A stretch of 44,121 bases of DNA, from IMG/VR virus record IMGVR_UViG_3300045049_000218, positions 1-44,121 of that record; one strand, given 5' to 3'. Under the pieces are notes generated by a model, which was not told the DNA's origin, made no database searches, and saw nothing but the letters and a program-made list of their open reading frames with translations. The DNA comes from a virus. The first letter of the stretch is position 1, and every line of letters starts with the position of its first letter. Shown here in pieces: positions 1 through 5,387 of this stretch. A program made the translations under genes and the position numbers.

Positions 1-126
1 GATCAGTCGTCATCCCGCTCGCCCGAGGCCGCGCGCTTGCGGTCGAGGCCCGCGGGCGCGGTGGTGGCGCGCTGCAGCGGCGCGTGCTGCTGCATGTGGC
101 GTAGGGGCGCGTCGGGCCAGCGCCGG
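1..126. repeat. Terminal direct repeat, left copy (contig closure overlap)
   Basis: Bases 1-126 are identical to 43984-44109. The leftward gene ending at base 3 and the leftward gene starting at 43996 join naturally across this overlap with a short stop/start overlap. The simplest reading is a circular or circularly permuted molecule assembled with a k-mer-sized overlap. A biological terminal repeat is less likely, because the Nu1/A-type terminase predicts cos packaging and the repeat lies inside coding sequence. Confidence 0.9.
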
Positions 127-347
127 CCCGGCACGGCCTGTACAGCCGCCGTGCCGGGCCCTTGCTTCGCCCGCTCGGCGATCTGGCGGTTGATGGCGGC
201 CTGACCCGCGAGCACGCGCACCAGCCGGCCGTGTAGGGGGTGCTGCAGCGCCTGGTCGAGCGTGAGCGCGGGGTCGTGGTGGCGCAGGGATTCCCACGCA
301 GCGCCGAGCTGCTCGCGCGTGGGTTCCACCCGGGTGATGGCGGCCAT
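3..347 (-). CDS. Hypothetical early protein, 114 aa
   Basis: Unrecognised soluble protein of the leftward early operon. The N-terminal half (about residues 8-62) is predicted helical and rich in Leu and Gln; the C-terminal third is Arg/Ala-rich and ends in a short acidic tail (ERDDD). It has no cysteine pairs and no membrane segment. It starts 9 bp after the stop of the 104-aa membrane protein. Its stop codon lies inside the terminal repeat, so on the circle the next gene is the HD hydrolase at 43996, whose ATG overlaps this gene's last codons. The ordered overlaps support a real gene; no function can be assigned. Confidence 0.7.
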   Translation of the reverse strand: MAAITRVEPTREQLGAAWESLRHHDPALTLDQALQHPLHGRLVRVLAGQAAINRQIAERAKQGPGTAAVQAVPGRRWPDAPLRHMQQHAPLQRATTAPAGLDRKRAASGERDDD

Positions 348-356
348 GGCGGCGGC

Positions 357-671
357 TCAGTGATGCGCGACGAGCGCGACGCGGGCCAGCAGCAGGCCGC
401 AGATCAGCAGCGCCGTGACGGCCATGGTGATGCGCGCGCGCCGCACCATGCGCGGGTTGGGCGCGGTGCCGGGCGCGTCGGCGAGCAGCTCGCTGCAGGC
501 GCTGGCCGCGGTGGGCGTGAGCGGATCGAGGCGGCCGTAGTCGCTGTTGTGCAGGTCGAGCTCGGCTTCGGTGAGGCCGGGGGCGCGCTGCGCGGCCTGG
601 CGCGCCATGCGGTGCGTGTCGATCGAGATCACCTTGGGCGTGTTGCGCGTGTGCAGGGGCGTGGCGTTCAT
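357..671 (-). CDS. Small membrane protein, 104 aa, C-terminal TM segment
   Basis: A hydrophilic N-terminal region of about 80 residues is followed by one hydrophobic segment (residues 81-101, rich in Ala/Leu/Val) and the short tail AHH. This predicts a tail-anchored inner-membrane protein with most of its mass in the cytoplasm. An AAAGG ribosome site lies 6 bp before the ATG at 671, and that ATG overlaps the stop of the preceding 77-aa gene (ATGA), implying translational coupling. No family is recognised. Small early membrane proteins in temperate phages often act in exclusion or host takeover, but that is only analogy here. Confidence 0.7.
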   Translation of the reverse strand: MNATPLHTRNTPKVISIDTHRMARQAAQRAPGLTEAELDLHNSDYGRLDPLTPTAASACSELLADAPGTAPNPRMVRRARITMAVTALLICGLLLARVALVAHH

Positions 672-901
672 GGCGTGCCTTTCGTGCAGGGCGGTGGGAG
701 AAGCAGGGCCTGCGCGAAGAGCGCGGAATGGCTCACGAGCAGGGCGTGGTTGGCGGCGACCTGGTAGCGCAGGCCGATGGCGACGCGGCCGGTCCAGTAC
801 ACGCGGCGGCCGGTGCCGGGCAGCTCGACGGGGCCGACGTAGCCGCGCGGCACGAGCACCGGCGGCGCGTCTGCGGCGTGGATGACGGCGTGCTGGCTCA
901 T
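668..901 (-). CDS. Hypothetical early protein, 77 aa
   Basis: Small protein with the central stretch PRGYVGPVELPGTGRRVYWT (residues 19-38), probably a compact beta fold, followed by an Ala/Leu-rich C-terminal half (AIGLRYQVAANHALLVSH). The ATG at 901 overlaps the stop of the upstream zinc protein (ATGA), and its own stop overlaps the next ATG at 671. The longer open frame upstream of 901 is low-complexity Arg/Pro/Ala sequence, so the coupled start is preferred. No function assigned. Confidence 0.7.
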   Translation of the reverse strand: MSQHAVIHAADAPPVLVPRGYVGPVELPGTGRRVYWTGRVAIGLRYQVAANHALLVSHSALFAQALLLPPPCTKGTP

Positions 902-1224
902 GTGCGCACCCCGGTGGGAAACAGCGCGCGGTTGAGCGCCAGGCCGACTTCGGCGTAGGCCGTGAAGGCGTCGGCCACGCTCTGCGCGGTGCGCGTGCGG
1001 CCTTCCGGGTAGCGGTGCGCGAGGTAGCAGGCCTTGCACCACGGATAGGTGCCGTCGTCTTGCGAGCCGGCCGAGTACCAGAACTCGGTATCCAGCGGCC
1101 AGTAGGTGGCGCACTTGGCGCAGCGCTTTTCGAGCTGGCCGTCTTCCATGCGGCACTTGCCGGAAGACAGGCGCTTGACCAGCAGCGCCGGCGGCATGAG
1201 GGGGCAGAAGTAGCCGTCGCTCAT
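898..1224 (-). CDS. Zinc-ribbon-like protein, 108 aa
   Basis: Two Cys pairs (C35-x2-C38 and C63-x2-C66) separated by 24 residues form a likely single zinc site, with aromatic residues between them (YWPLDTEFWY). The layout resembles small phage zinc proteins and the zinc part of endonuclease VII-like proteins, but no nuclease residues can be pointed to. The ATG at 1224 overlaps the stop of the 49-aa gene and is preceded by GAGG. The C-terminal helix (about residues 78-100) is Ala-rich. Probably binds nucleic acid or protein; role unknown. Confidence 0.75.
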   Translation of the reverse strand: MSDGYFCPLMPPALLVKRLSSGKCRMEDGQLEKRCAKCATYWPLDTEFWYSAGSQDDGTYPWCKACYLAHRYPEGRTRTAQSVADAFTAYAEVGLALNRALFPTGVRT

Positions 1225-1370
1225 TGCGCTGGCCTCGCGCTGCAGCTGCGCAGCTCGTCGCCGAAGTGGTCGATGAGCGCGATGAGGGCGTCGCAGGAAT
1301 GGCGCGCGAGCACGTCGAGCGTGCCGGCCGTGCCGTTGCGAAGGCGGAAACGGGCGATGTAGATGCGCAT
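1221..1370 (-). CDS. Small early protein, 49 aa
   Basis: A 49-codon gene with ATG at 1370 behind GGGAG (spacing about 7) and a stop that overlaps the next ATG (ATGA at 1224-1221). It begins MRIYIARFRLRNGTAGTLDV, suggesting two short beta strands, followed by the helix CDALIALIDHFGDEL. The start/stop coupling at the 3' end and the lack of any other gene in 1225-1370 support it. No family recognised. Confidence 0.65.
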   Translation of the reverse strand: MRIYIARFRLRNGTAGTLDVLARHSCDALIALIDHFGDELRSCSARPAQ

Positions 1371-1382
1371 GGCCTGCTCCCG

Positions 1383-1580
1383 TCAGCGCACGGGCACGTC
1401 GTGGTGCGTGCCGGGCGGCACGCAGACGTGGCGTTGCGTGGCCTGGTCGAAGACCCAGGCGTTGTGCTGGGCCTCGCACTGCTTGCGCGCGCTGGCCTCG
1501 TGGTCGGGCAGCCAGCCCAACGCCCAGAGCACGCACAGCGCGATGAGCAGGGCCGTGAGCCAGGTGGCGATGTCATCCAT
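1383..1580 (-). CDS. Small membrane-anchored protein, 65 aa
   Basis: One N-terminal hydrophobic segment (about residues 6-24, TWLTALLIALCVLWALGWL) is followed by a 40-residue soluble tail with two cysteines (C35, C53). This predicts a single-pass inner-membrane protein. The ATG at 1580 overlaps the preceding gene by 8 bp and has GAGGTG just upstream. Two Cys in the tail could form a disulphide if it lies in the periplasm. A role in exclusion or lysis control is possible but unsupported. Confidence 0.65.
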   Translation of the reverse strand: MDDIATWLTALLIALCVLWALGWLPDHEASARKQCEAQHNAWVFDQATQRHVCVPPGTHHDVPVR

Positions 1581-2118
1581 GCGCCACCTCGCTGCCTTCA
1601 GCCGGAACGAGGATGGGGCCCGCGGCGGCCACCAGCGCGGCGAGCTGGGCGCGCGTGAGCCAGAGCTCGTCGCAGTTGCCCGCGGCGTCAATGCGGTAGA
1701 TCTGCTGGTTGGCCAGCGGCGAGAGGTCCTCGCTGATCGTGATGCGCTGGACCAGCGGGCCCGGGAAGGTGGTGTCGGTGCAGACGCCGACGCGCACGGG
1801 CGGCGGAGACTCCCGCGCCCCGTGGTGCTGGCGATCCCGCGCCTCAAACCAGGCGCAAGCGGGTTCGCATGCGCCGTGAAATTGGCTGAAGAAGTACTCG
1901 GTGTGGGCCGCAACGGCCTCGGCGCTCAACTCATGAAGTTGGCCGAAGTCGTCGGTGACGAAGGTCTTCTCGCGCTGGAACCAGTGGCCCCATGGACGAA
2001 GTTCGATGTAGACCTTTTGGTCTGGCGAAAAGATCACCCCATCAAGGCCGAAGTACCACCGGCGCGGTGTGTCGGTAAGGCTTTGCGCCCTGTCCTCGGG
2101 GTGTGATGCTGTGTGCAC
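1573..2118 (-). CDS. First gene of the leftward early operon, 181 aa, unknown
   Basis: The start is a GTG at 2118, chosen because AAGGAG lies 8 bp upstream. This is the first gene after the PL-like promoter at 2148-2177. The protein is a mixed alpha/beta polypeptide with many aromatic residues near the N terminus (WYFGLDGVIFSPDQKVYIEL) and a segment ELWLTRAQLAALVAAAGPIL near the C terminus. No known domain is recognised. Its position right after an operator-controlled promoter suggests an immediate-early regulator or host-takeover protein; that is inference from context only. Confidence 0.75.
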   Translation of the reverse strand: MHTASHPEDRAQSLTDTPRRWYFGLDGVIFSPDQKVYIELRPWGHWFQREKTFVTDDFGQLHELSAEAVAAHTEYFFSQFHGACEPACAWFEARDRQHHGARESPPPVRVGVCTDTTFPGPLVQRITISEDLSPLANQQIYRIDAAGNCDELWLTRAQLAALVAAAGPILVPAEGSEVAHG

Positions 2119-2147
2119 TTTCAGTTCTCCTTCCCGGATCGGGCCGA

Positions 2148-2177
2148 AGTATGGAACCGAAAGTTAGAAACAGTCAA
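2148..2177 (-). promoter_or_regulatory. PL-like leftward early promoter
   Basis: On the minus strand, TTGACT (complement of 2172-2177) and CATACT (complement of 2148-2153) are separated by 18 bp: 5/6 and 4/6 matches to sigma-70 boxes. The expected start is near 2141, 23 bases before the GTG at 2118. The box lies inside the operator block 2156-2191, as expected for a repressor-controlled early promoter. Confidence 0.65.
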
Positions 2178-2191
2178 GCACCGAAAGTTAG
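2156..2191. promoter_or_regulatory. Left operator block (OL-like), two direct 12-bp repeats
   Basis: ACCGAAAGTTAG occurs at 2156-2167 and again at 2180-2191, a 24-bp period. Bases 2156-2184 match the reverse complement of 3632-3660 at 28 of 29 positions, so the block is a near-perfect inverted copy of the operator region between cI and cro. These are the likely binding sites of the CI-like and Cro-like proteins. Confidence 0.7.
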
Positions 2192-2215
2192 TATGCGACG
2201 CCTCTGATGACGCAA

Positions 2216-2228
2216 GTGAACTGTTCAC
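2216..2228. promoter_or_regulatory. 13-bp palindrome upstream of the glycosyltransferase gene
   Basis: GTGAACTGTTCAC is symmetric about one central base (GTGAAC/GTTCAC). It lies between the PL-like promoter and the glycosyltransferase start, a typical place for an operator. A separate 7-bp stem (ATCCTTT at 2270-2276, AAAGGAT at 2284-2290) ends 14 bases before the ATG and may form a leader hairpin. The regulator is unknown. Confidence 0.4.
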
Positions 2229-2304
2229 ACTGGACGCATAGGGGAGGCATGTCACGCCGATCCCACGCTATCCTTTCGTTACAAAAGGATGGGGAGAGGC
2301 GCCG

Positions 2305-3138
2305 ATGGGAGGCGTGCAGCATTTCGTGTTCACACGCTTCAACCTGCGTGCATCGCCGGCGGCGCCAACCGATACCGCAATCAGCACGGCATGGCTGAAG
2401 CGCCGCTTTGAGCTCTTCGAGCGGTTTTGCCTGCCAACCATGCGGGCGCAGCAGCTGCAGGACTTCACCTGGCTCGTTCTGTTCGATACCGAGACGCCCA
2501 CGTGGGCGCGGACGATCATCGATCAGTACGCGAGCTGGGAGTGTTTCGTGCCGGTGTTTCTGCCGCCGGGATTCGACCATGGTGCGCGGCGGCTGATGCA
2601 ACGGTTCCTGAAGGACGGCACGCGCACGTTGGTCACGACGAGGCTGGACAGCGACGATGGGCTCGCTTCCGACTACGTGTCATCGGTGCGTGTGGTGGAG
2701 CACACGCGTGAGCCGCTTGTGCTGCAGTACCCCACCGGATTCGTGTGGCACGGCGGCCGCCTCTACCTCGATCGGCAAGAGCGCAATGCGTTCTGCACCC
2801 TCATCGAGCCGGTAAGGGCCAAGAGCGAGGTGTCGACGATCTTGCGAGGCTCGCACTCGGAGGTGGACCGCTTGGGCAGGCTGCTGAACATCTCGGCAGA
2901 GCCGGGTTGGCTACAGGTGATCCACGGGGGGAACATCGAGAACCACGTGCGCGGCCGCCGCTGCCGCCGCGAGATGCTGGGGACGCGGTTCGCGATCGAC
3001 GTGCCGGCGCGGAGCGAGAACGCGGGCGCGATCATGCTTGACCGAGCCACCATGCTGGCTCGCTGGGGTGCGATCTGGGGCGCGCGTAAGGTGTGCAGGA
3101 AGCTAGGCTTCCAAGCGGCCAACTGGACGCGTCAATGA
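2305..3138 (+). CDS. Putative glycosyltransferase (rhamnosyltransferase-like), lysogenic conversion candidate
   Basis: 277 aa. The N terminus (HFVFTRFNL at 6-14, then LFERFCLPTMRAQ and FTWLVLFDTETP around 37-65) matches the pattern of the putative rhamnosyltransferase family (PF11316) and other GT-A-like enzymes. TTRLDSDDG at 111-119 supplies a DxD-type metal/nucleotide-sugar motif. It would act in the cytoplasm on a sugar acceptor, most plausibly a host surface glycan. GGGGAGAGG precedes the ATG. The gene lies between the left operator and the repressor, opposite in direction to cI, with the two stops overlapping by 7 bp; this is where lambda carries rexAB, an accessory slot expressed in lysogens. 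Change of the surface receptor and superinfection exclusion is the inferred role. Confidence 0.7.
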   Translation: MGGVQHFVFTRFNLRASPAAPTDTAISTAWLKRRFELFERFCLPTMRAQQLQDFTWLVLFDTETPTWARTIIDQYASWECFVPVFLPPGFDHGARRLMQRFLKDGTRTLVTTRLDSDDGLASDYVSSVRVVEHTREPLVLQYPTGFVWHGGRLYLDRQERNAFCTLIEPVRAKSEVSTILRGSHSEVDRLGRLLNISAEPGWLQVIHGGNIENHVRGRRCRREMLGTRFAIDVPARSENAGAIMLDRATMLARWGAIWGARKVCRKLGFQAANWTRQ

Positions 3139-3599
3139 CGTTCGCGCGTGGGGCCGGCCGGCCGAGGTTCGGGAGGCTGCTCGGGTAGAAACTGATCGAG
3201 TGCCACGCTATAGCGCGCGATCTGCTCGCCGGTCAACACCGCGCGGGCCCGTTCCAGCTTGTACTTGATGTAGTCGAGGGCCTCGCGGCGTTCCTCCGCC
3301 GGAAGGGTGCGTAAGGCCTCGTCCAGGATGAGTGCCTTGGTGGCCACCAGGTTGCCGCGCTTTGGGCCGCGGCCTGAGAGGAGCCATTCGACATTGACAT
3401 TGCCCCACTTGGCGATGGCGATGGCCACGTCGAGCTCAGGCATTCCGAGGCCGAGCAGCCACTTTCGCGCCGCGTTGGGTGTGACCTTGAAGACGGCCGC
3501 GAGGGCGCTTTGCCGCCCACGTTCGACCGGCAATTCCATATCCGAGCACACCTCATTGAGGCGTTCGGCGAATCCCGTCTTTTCCGCGGACTGTTCCAT
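3132..3599 (-). CDS. CI-like phage repressor, 155 aa, without peptidase domain
   Basis: The N-terminal half carries a helix-turn-helix region (about residues 8-75: FAERLNEVCSDMELPVERGR, then ALAAVFKVTPNAARKWLLGL) followed by the segment NVEWLLSGRGPKRG common in phage HTH repressors. The C-terminal half is a helical region (EERREALDYIKYKLERARAV) and ends in a Pro-rich tail. No S24/LexA Ser-Lys peptidase motif is present, so RecA-driven self-cleavage is not expected. The ATG at 3599 abuts an operator-like repeat (3602-3613) and has no clear ribosome site, compatible with a leaderless lysogen transcript; an ATG at 3617 is the alternative. It is divergent from cro and convergent with the glycosyltransferase. 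Confidence 0.8.
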   Translation of the reverse strand: MEQSAEKTGFAERLNEVCSDMELPVERGRQSALAAVFKVTPNAARKWLLGLGMPELDVAIAIAKWGNVNVEWLLSGRGPKRGNLVATKALILDEALRTLPAEERREALDYIKYKLERARAVLTGEQIARYSVALDQFLPEQPPEPRPAGPTRERH

Positions 3600-3601
3600 G
3601 C

Positions 3602-3660
3602 ACCAAAGGTTAGGCATTTGATGCCGAACAATCGGTGCTTGACTGTTTCTAACTATCGGT
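3602..3660. promoter_or_regulatory. Right operator region (OR-like), three 12-bp sites
   Basis: Three related 12-mers lie between cI and cro: ACCAAAGGTTAG (3602-3613, plus strand), ACCGATTGTTCG (complement of 3625-3636) and ACCGATAGTTAG (complement of 3649-3660). The last two have the same 24-bp period seen in the left block. The first almost touches the cI start and the last overlaps the PR-like promoter, the geometry needed for a CI/Cro switch. Confidence 0.7.
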
Positions 3661-3668
3661 GCGAACAT
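3639..3668 (+). promoter_or_regulatory. PR-like rightward early promoter
   Basis: TTGACT at 3639-3644 is the mirror of the PL -35 box. The best -10 is the weak GAACAT at 3663-3668 after 18 bp. The start point would fall at about 3675, exactly at the cro ATG, so the cro transcript may be leaderless. The -35 call is firm because it is shared with PL; the -10 call is weak. Confidence 0.5.
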
Positions 3669-3674
3669 GAGGGG

Positions 3675-4430
3675 ATGAAACTGAGCGATTACCTCGGCGC
3701 GCGCCGAGGCAGGACGCAGGAACTGGCCGCCATGCTTGGCGTCAGCGGCTCACTGGTCACCCAGTGGGGACGCGGCAAGCAGGTCGCGGCCGAGCGATGC
3801 ACTGCAATCGAAGTTGCCACGGGCGGCCTCGTCGCACGCTGGGACCTGCGGCCGAGTGACTGGTGGGAAATTTGGCCGGAGCTCATCGGCAAAAACGGCG
3901 CGCCCTCGGTGCCCTCATTGAGTCAAGGCAAAGCCGGTCGGCCGCATCTGCCTGGAACTACCGACATGCTCCAGCCAGACCTCGACGCGCAGGTGCTCGG
4001 TGTTCTGCCACTCGTGGATCACCATGGCCACGCCCCAGGCGCTGGAGCTGCTCAGGTAGATGACCTCACCCGCGCGCGGCAGCGGGGCGCTGAGCGGCAG
4101 GTGGATGGGCGCGCGGCGGCGGCGCGGGAGGAATCGCTCCTGGTCGTGAGGGATGCAAAGGTGCACTTCGATCATGAGGCCGGTGACTGTCTTCTTCACG
4201 CTAACGAGCCTCCATCATCGATAGACCACGGCGCGCAGAAGCACAGCGCAAGTCCCCATGCACCGTCGCGGCCGGATGCCGACTGCGCGCGCGAGGGAGC
4301 CGAAAGGCAATACGTCACTCGTGGTGCCGACAGGCGCGGGCCTGAGCCGCGTGCGCTGCTGGTGCCTGATTTCGAGCGGCGCAGCGGCGTGGAGCCGCGC
4401 GCTCGCGCAGTGAACGAGCGGGCGCGTTGA
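3675..4430 (+). CDS. YdaS-type Cro repressor with a long, doubtful C-terminal extension
   Basis: The first 75 or so residues are a YdaS-antitoxin-family (PF15943) Cro-like domain: MKLSDYLGARRGRTQELAAM, HTH around 12-35, then ERCTAIEVATGG and DLRPSDWWEIWPEL. Such proteins usually end soon after that motif. Here no in-frame stop occurs until 4428-4430, giving 251 aa whose last 170 residues are Arg/Ala/Gly-rich, look non-globular, and lie antisense to the leftward gene 3915-4199. Either an unusual extended protein is made, or a stop was lost by a frameshift or sequence error. It is divergent from cI and likely under the PR-like promoter. Confidence is high for the N-terminal domain and low for the tail. 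Confidence 0.6.
   Translation: MKLSDYLGARRGRTQELAAMLGVSGSLVTQWGRGKQVAAERCTAIEVATGGLVARWDLRPSDWWEIWPELIGKNGAPSVPSLSQGKAGRPHLPGTTDMLQPDLDAQVLGVLPLVDHHGHAPGAGAAQVDDLTRARQRGAERQVDGRAAAAREESLLVVRDAKVHFDHEAGDCLLHANEPPSSIDHGAQKHSASPHAPSRPDADCAREGAERQYVTRGADRRGPEPRALLVPDFERRSGVEPRARAVNERAR
3915..4199 (-). CDS. Conserved-looking phage protein, 94 aa, antisense to cro extension
   Basis: GTG start at 4199 with GGAGG 9 bp upstream; an internal ATG at residue 9 (MIEVHLCIPHDQ) is the alternative. The sequence has a normal globular composition with a striking core, LPRAGEVIYLSSSSAWGVAM, followed by VIHEW and LRVEVWLEHVG, suggesting a small beta-rich protein. I recognise the pattern as one seen in uncharacterised phage proteins but cannot name a family. 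It is convergent with cro and wholly overlapped by the open cro frame. Composition and ribosome site favour this strand as the coding one here. Confidence 0.6.
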   Translation of the reverse strand: MKKTVTGLMIEVHLCIPHDQERFLPRRRRAPIHLPLSAPLPRAGEVIYLSSSSAWGVAMVIHEWQNTEHLRVEVWLEHVGSSRQMRPTGFALTQ

Positions 4431-4593
4431 GCGCTCGGCAGATCGTGATGCGTGACGCTGTCAACGGGCCAACGGTCTTCGACCGGCCGCCGTTGCTCGT
4501 CCGCCATTTTGGTCTGCAGCAATGCAATCGCCATGTGAGCAGTTTGCACATGGCGCGTCCATCGATCCATGGCAGCACGAGGAGAGGAATGCC
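4200..4593. other. 394-bp region without a convincing gene
   Basis: No frame on either strand has a credible start plus protein-like composition. A leftward 124-codon frame (4570-4196) is Ser/Arg-rich and lacks a ribosome site. The region should hold the promoter of the leftward gene at 4199 and possibly one for the rightward replication operon. The only clear structure is the inverted repeat at 4529-4555. Confidence 0.5.
4529..4555. promoter_or_regulatory. 27-bp inverted repeat, candidate operator of the replication operon
   Basis: CGCCATGTG (4529-4537) and CACATGGCG (4547-4555) are perfect 9-bp arms around a 9-base spacer. Whole helical-turn spacing suits a dimeric regulator. It ends 39 bp before the CP76/CII-like start, so it may be the target of that protein or of Cro. 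It could also form a leader hairpin. Confidence 0.5.
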
Positions 4594-5082
4594 ATGCACC
4601 CGTTGTTGACCGCTGCGCGCCTGCTGGTGCGCGACATGGGCGGCGCTGAAGACGCCGCCAAGCACTTGGGCAAGCGCGGCAGCTCGCTGAACCACGAGCT
4701 GGACCCGAACTACGAGGGCGCGAAGTTCGGGCTGCTGGACGCCGCCACGCTCACGCAGGCAGCGCTGGCCGAGGGCGTGCGTGACGCGGCGCGCATCGCC
4801 ACGGCGTTTGCAGCGGAGTGCGGCGGCACGTTCCTGCCGTTGCCGCAGAGCGCGCAGACGCATGACGACACGCTGCGCCACGTGAGCGAGCTGGTCACCG
4901 CGTTCGGCCAGGCGCTGGCTGAGGTGACGAAGGCGGTGGAAGACGGCAAGGTCAACGACAACGAGCTGGCCACCGTGCAGGCCGAGAGCCTGCAGGTGAT
5001 CGGCGCGCTGCAGCGCCTGGTGGTGCACCTGGGGCAGCTGAACGCGGCCGGCAAGCCGGCGCACATTCGGCGCGCGGCATGA
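4594..5082 (+). CDS. CP76/CII-like phage regulatory protein, 162 aa
   Basis: Resembles the phage regulatory protein family CII/CP76 (PF06892). The motif NHELDPNYEGAKFGLLDAAT (about residues 33-52) is typical of the family, which carries an HTH region near the N terminus (AEDAAKHLGKRGSSL). The C-terminal half is a long predicted helix (about residues 90-150) suited to oligomerisation. The ATG at 4594 was chosen for the strong AGGAGAGG 7-10 bp upstream; a longer start at 4522 lacks one. The gene leads a rightward operon with the zinc protein (ATGA overlap at 5079) and the primase-helicase. Likely role: transcription control of lysogeny or replication. Confidence 0.75.
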   Translation: MHPLLTAARLLVRDMGGAEDAAKHLGKRGSSLNHELDPNYEGAKFGLLDAATLTQAALAEGVRDAARIATAFAAECGGTFLPLPQSAQTHDDTLRHVSELVTAFGQALAEVTKAVEDGKVNDNELATVQAESLQVIGALQRLVVHLGQLNAAGKPAHIRRAA

Positions 5083-5387
5083 GCGGCACGCGCCGTGAGG
5101 CTTATGGCCTGGAGCTGGAGCGCGATCCGCTCGAGCGGCTGAGCGCCGATGACCAGGCGACGCAGCGCGAGGAGGAATTCCTGGCCGACGCGCTGATCGA
5201 GCAGCAGCGCCAGGCGCGAGCCGAGGCCGCGCTGGCCAAGCCCGGCGTGTGCAGCAACTGCGGCCAGGCCTGCCTGCCGGCCGCGGTGTACTGCGACGCC
5301 GACTGTCGTGATGACCATGAGAAGCGCCGGGCCGTGAAGGCCAGAACGAGCGCCGGGCGTTGGGGGACAGGTGGCATCGACGCTTGA
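5079..5387 (+). CDS. Zinc-ribbon-like protein, 102 aa
   Basis: An N-terminal acidic helix (about residues 10-55, rich in Glu/Gln/Ala) is followed by CSNCGQACLPAAVYCDADCR (58-77). The cysteines C58, C61, C72 and C76 form a C4 site like DUF2116-type zinc ribbons. The tail is basic (HEKRRAVKAR). The ATG overlaps the previous stop, and the 3' end overlaps the primase start by 17 bp, so it is translationally coupled to replication. A DNA-binding accessory of the replication protein is plausible; no function is known. Confidence 0.7.
   Translation: MSGTRREAYGLELERDPLERLSADDQATQREEEFLADALIEQQRQARAEAALAKPGVCSNCGQACLPAAVYCDADCRDDHEKRRAVKARTSAGRWGTGGIDA

Noticed and set aside
4196-4570. Leftward 124-codon frame upstream of the 94-aa gene
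   Set aside because: Ends with an overlap to the next GTG, which is suggestive, but the sequence is Ser/Arg-rich without fold-like pattern and has no ribosome site.
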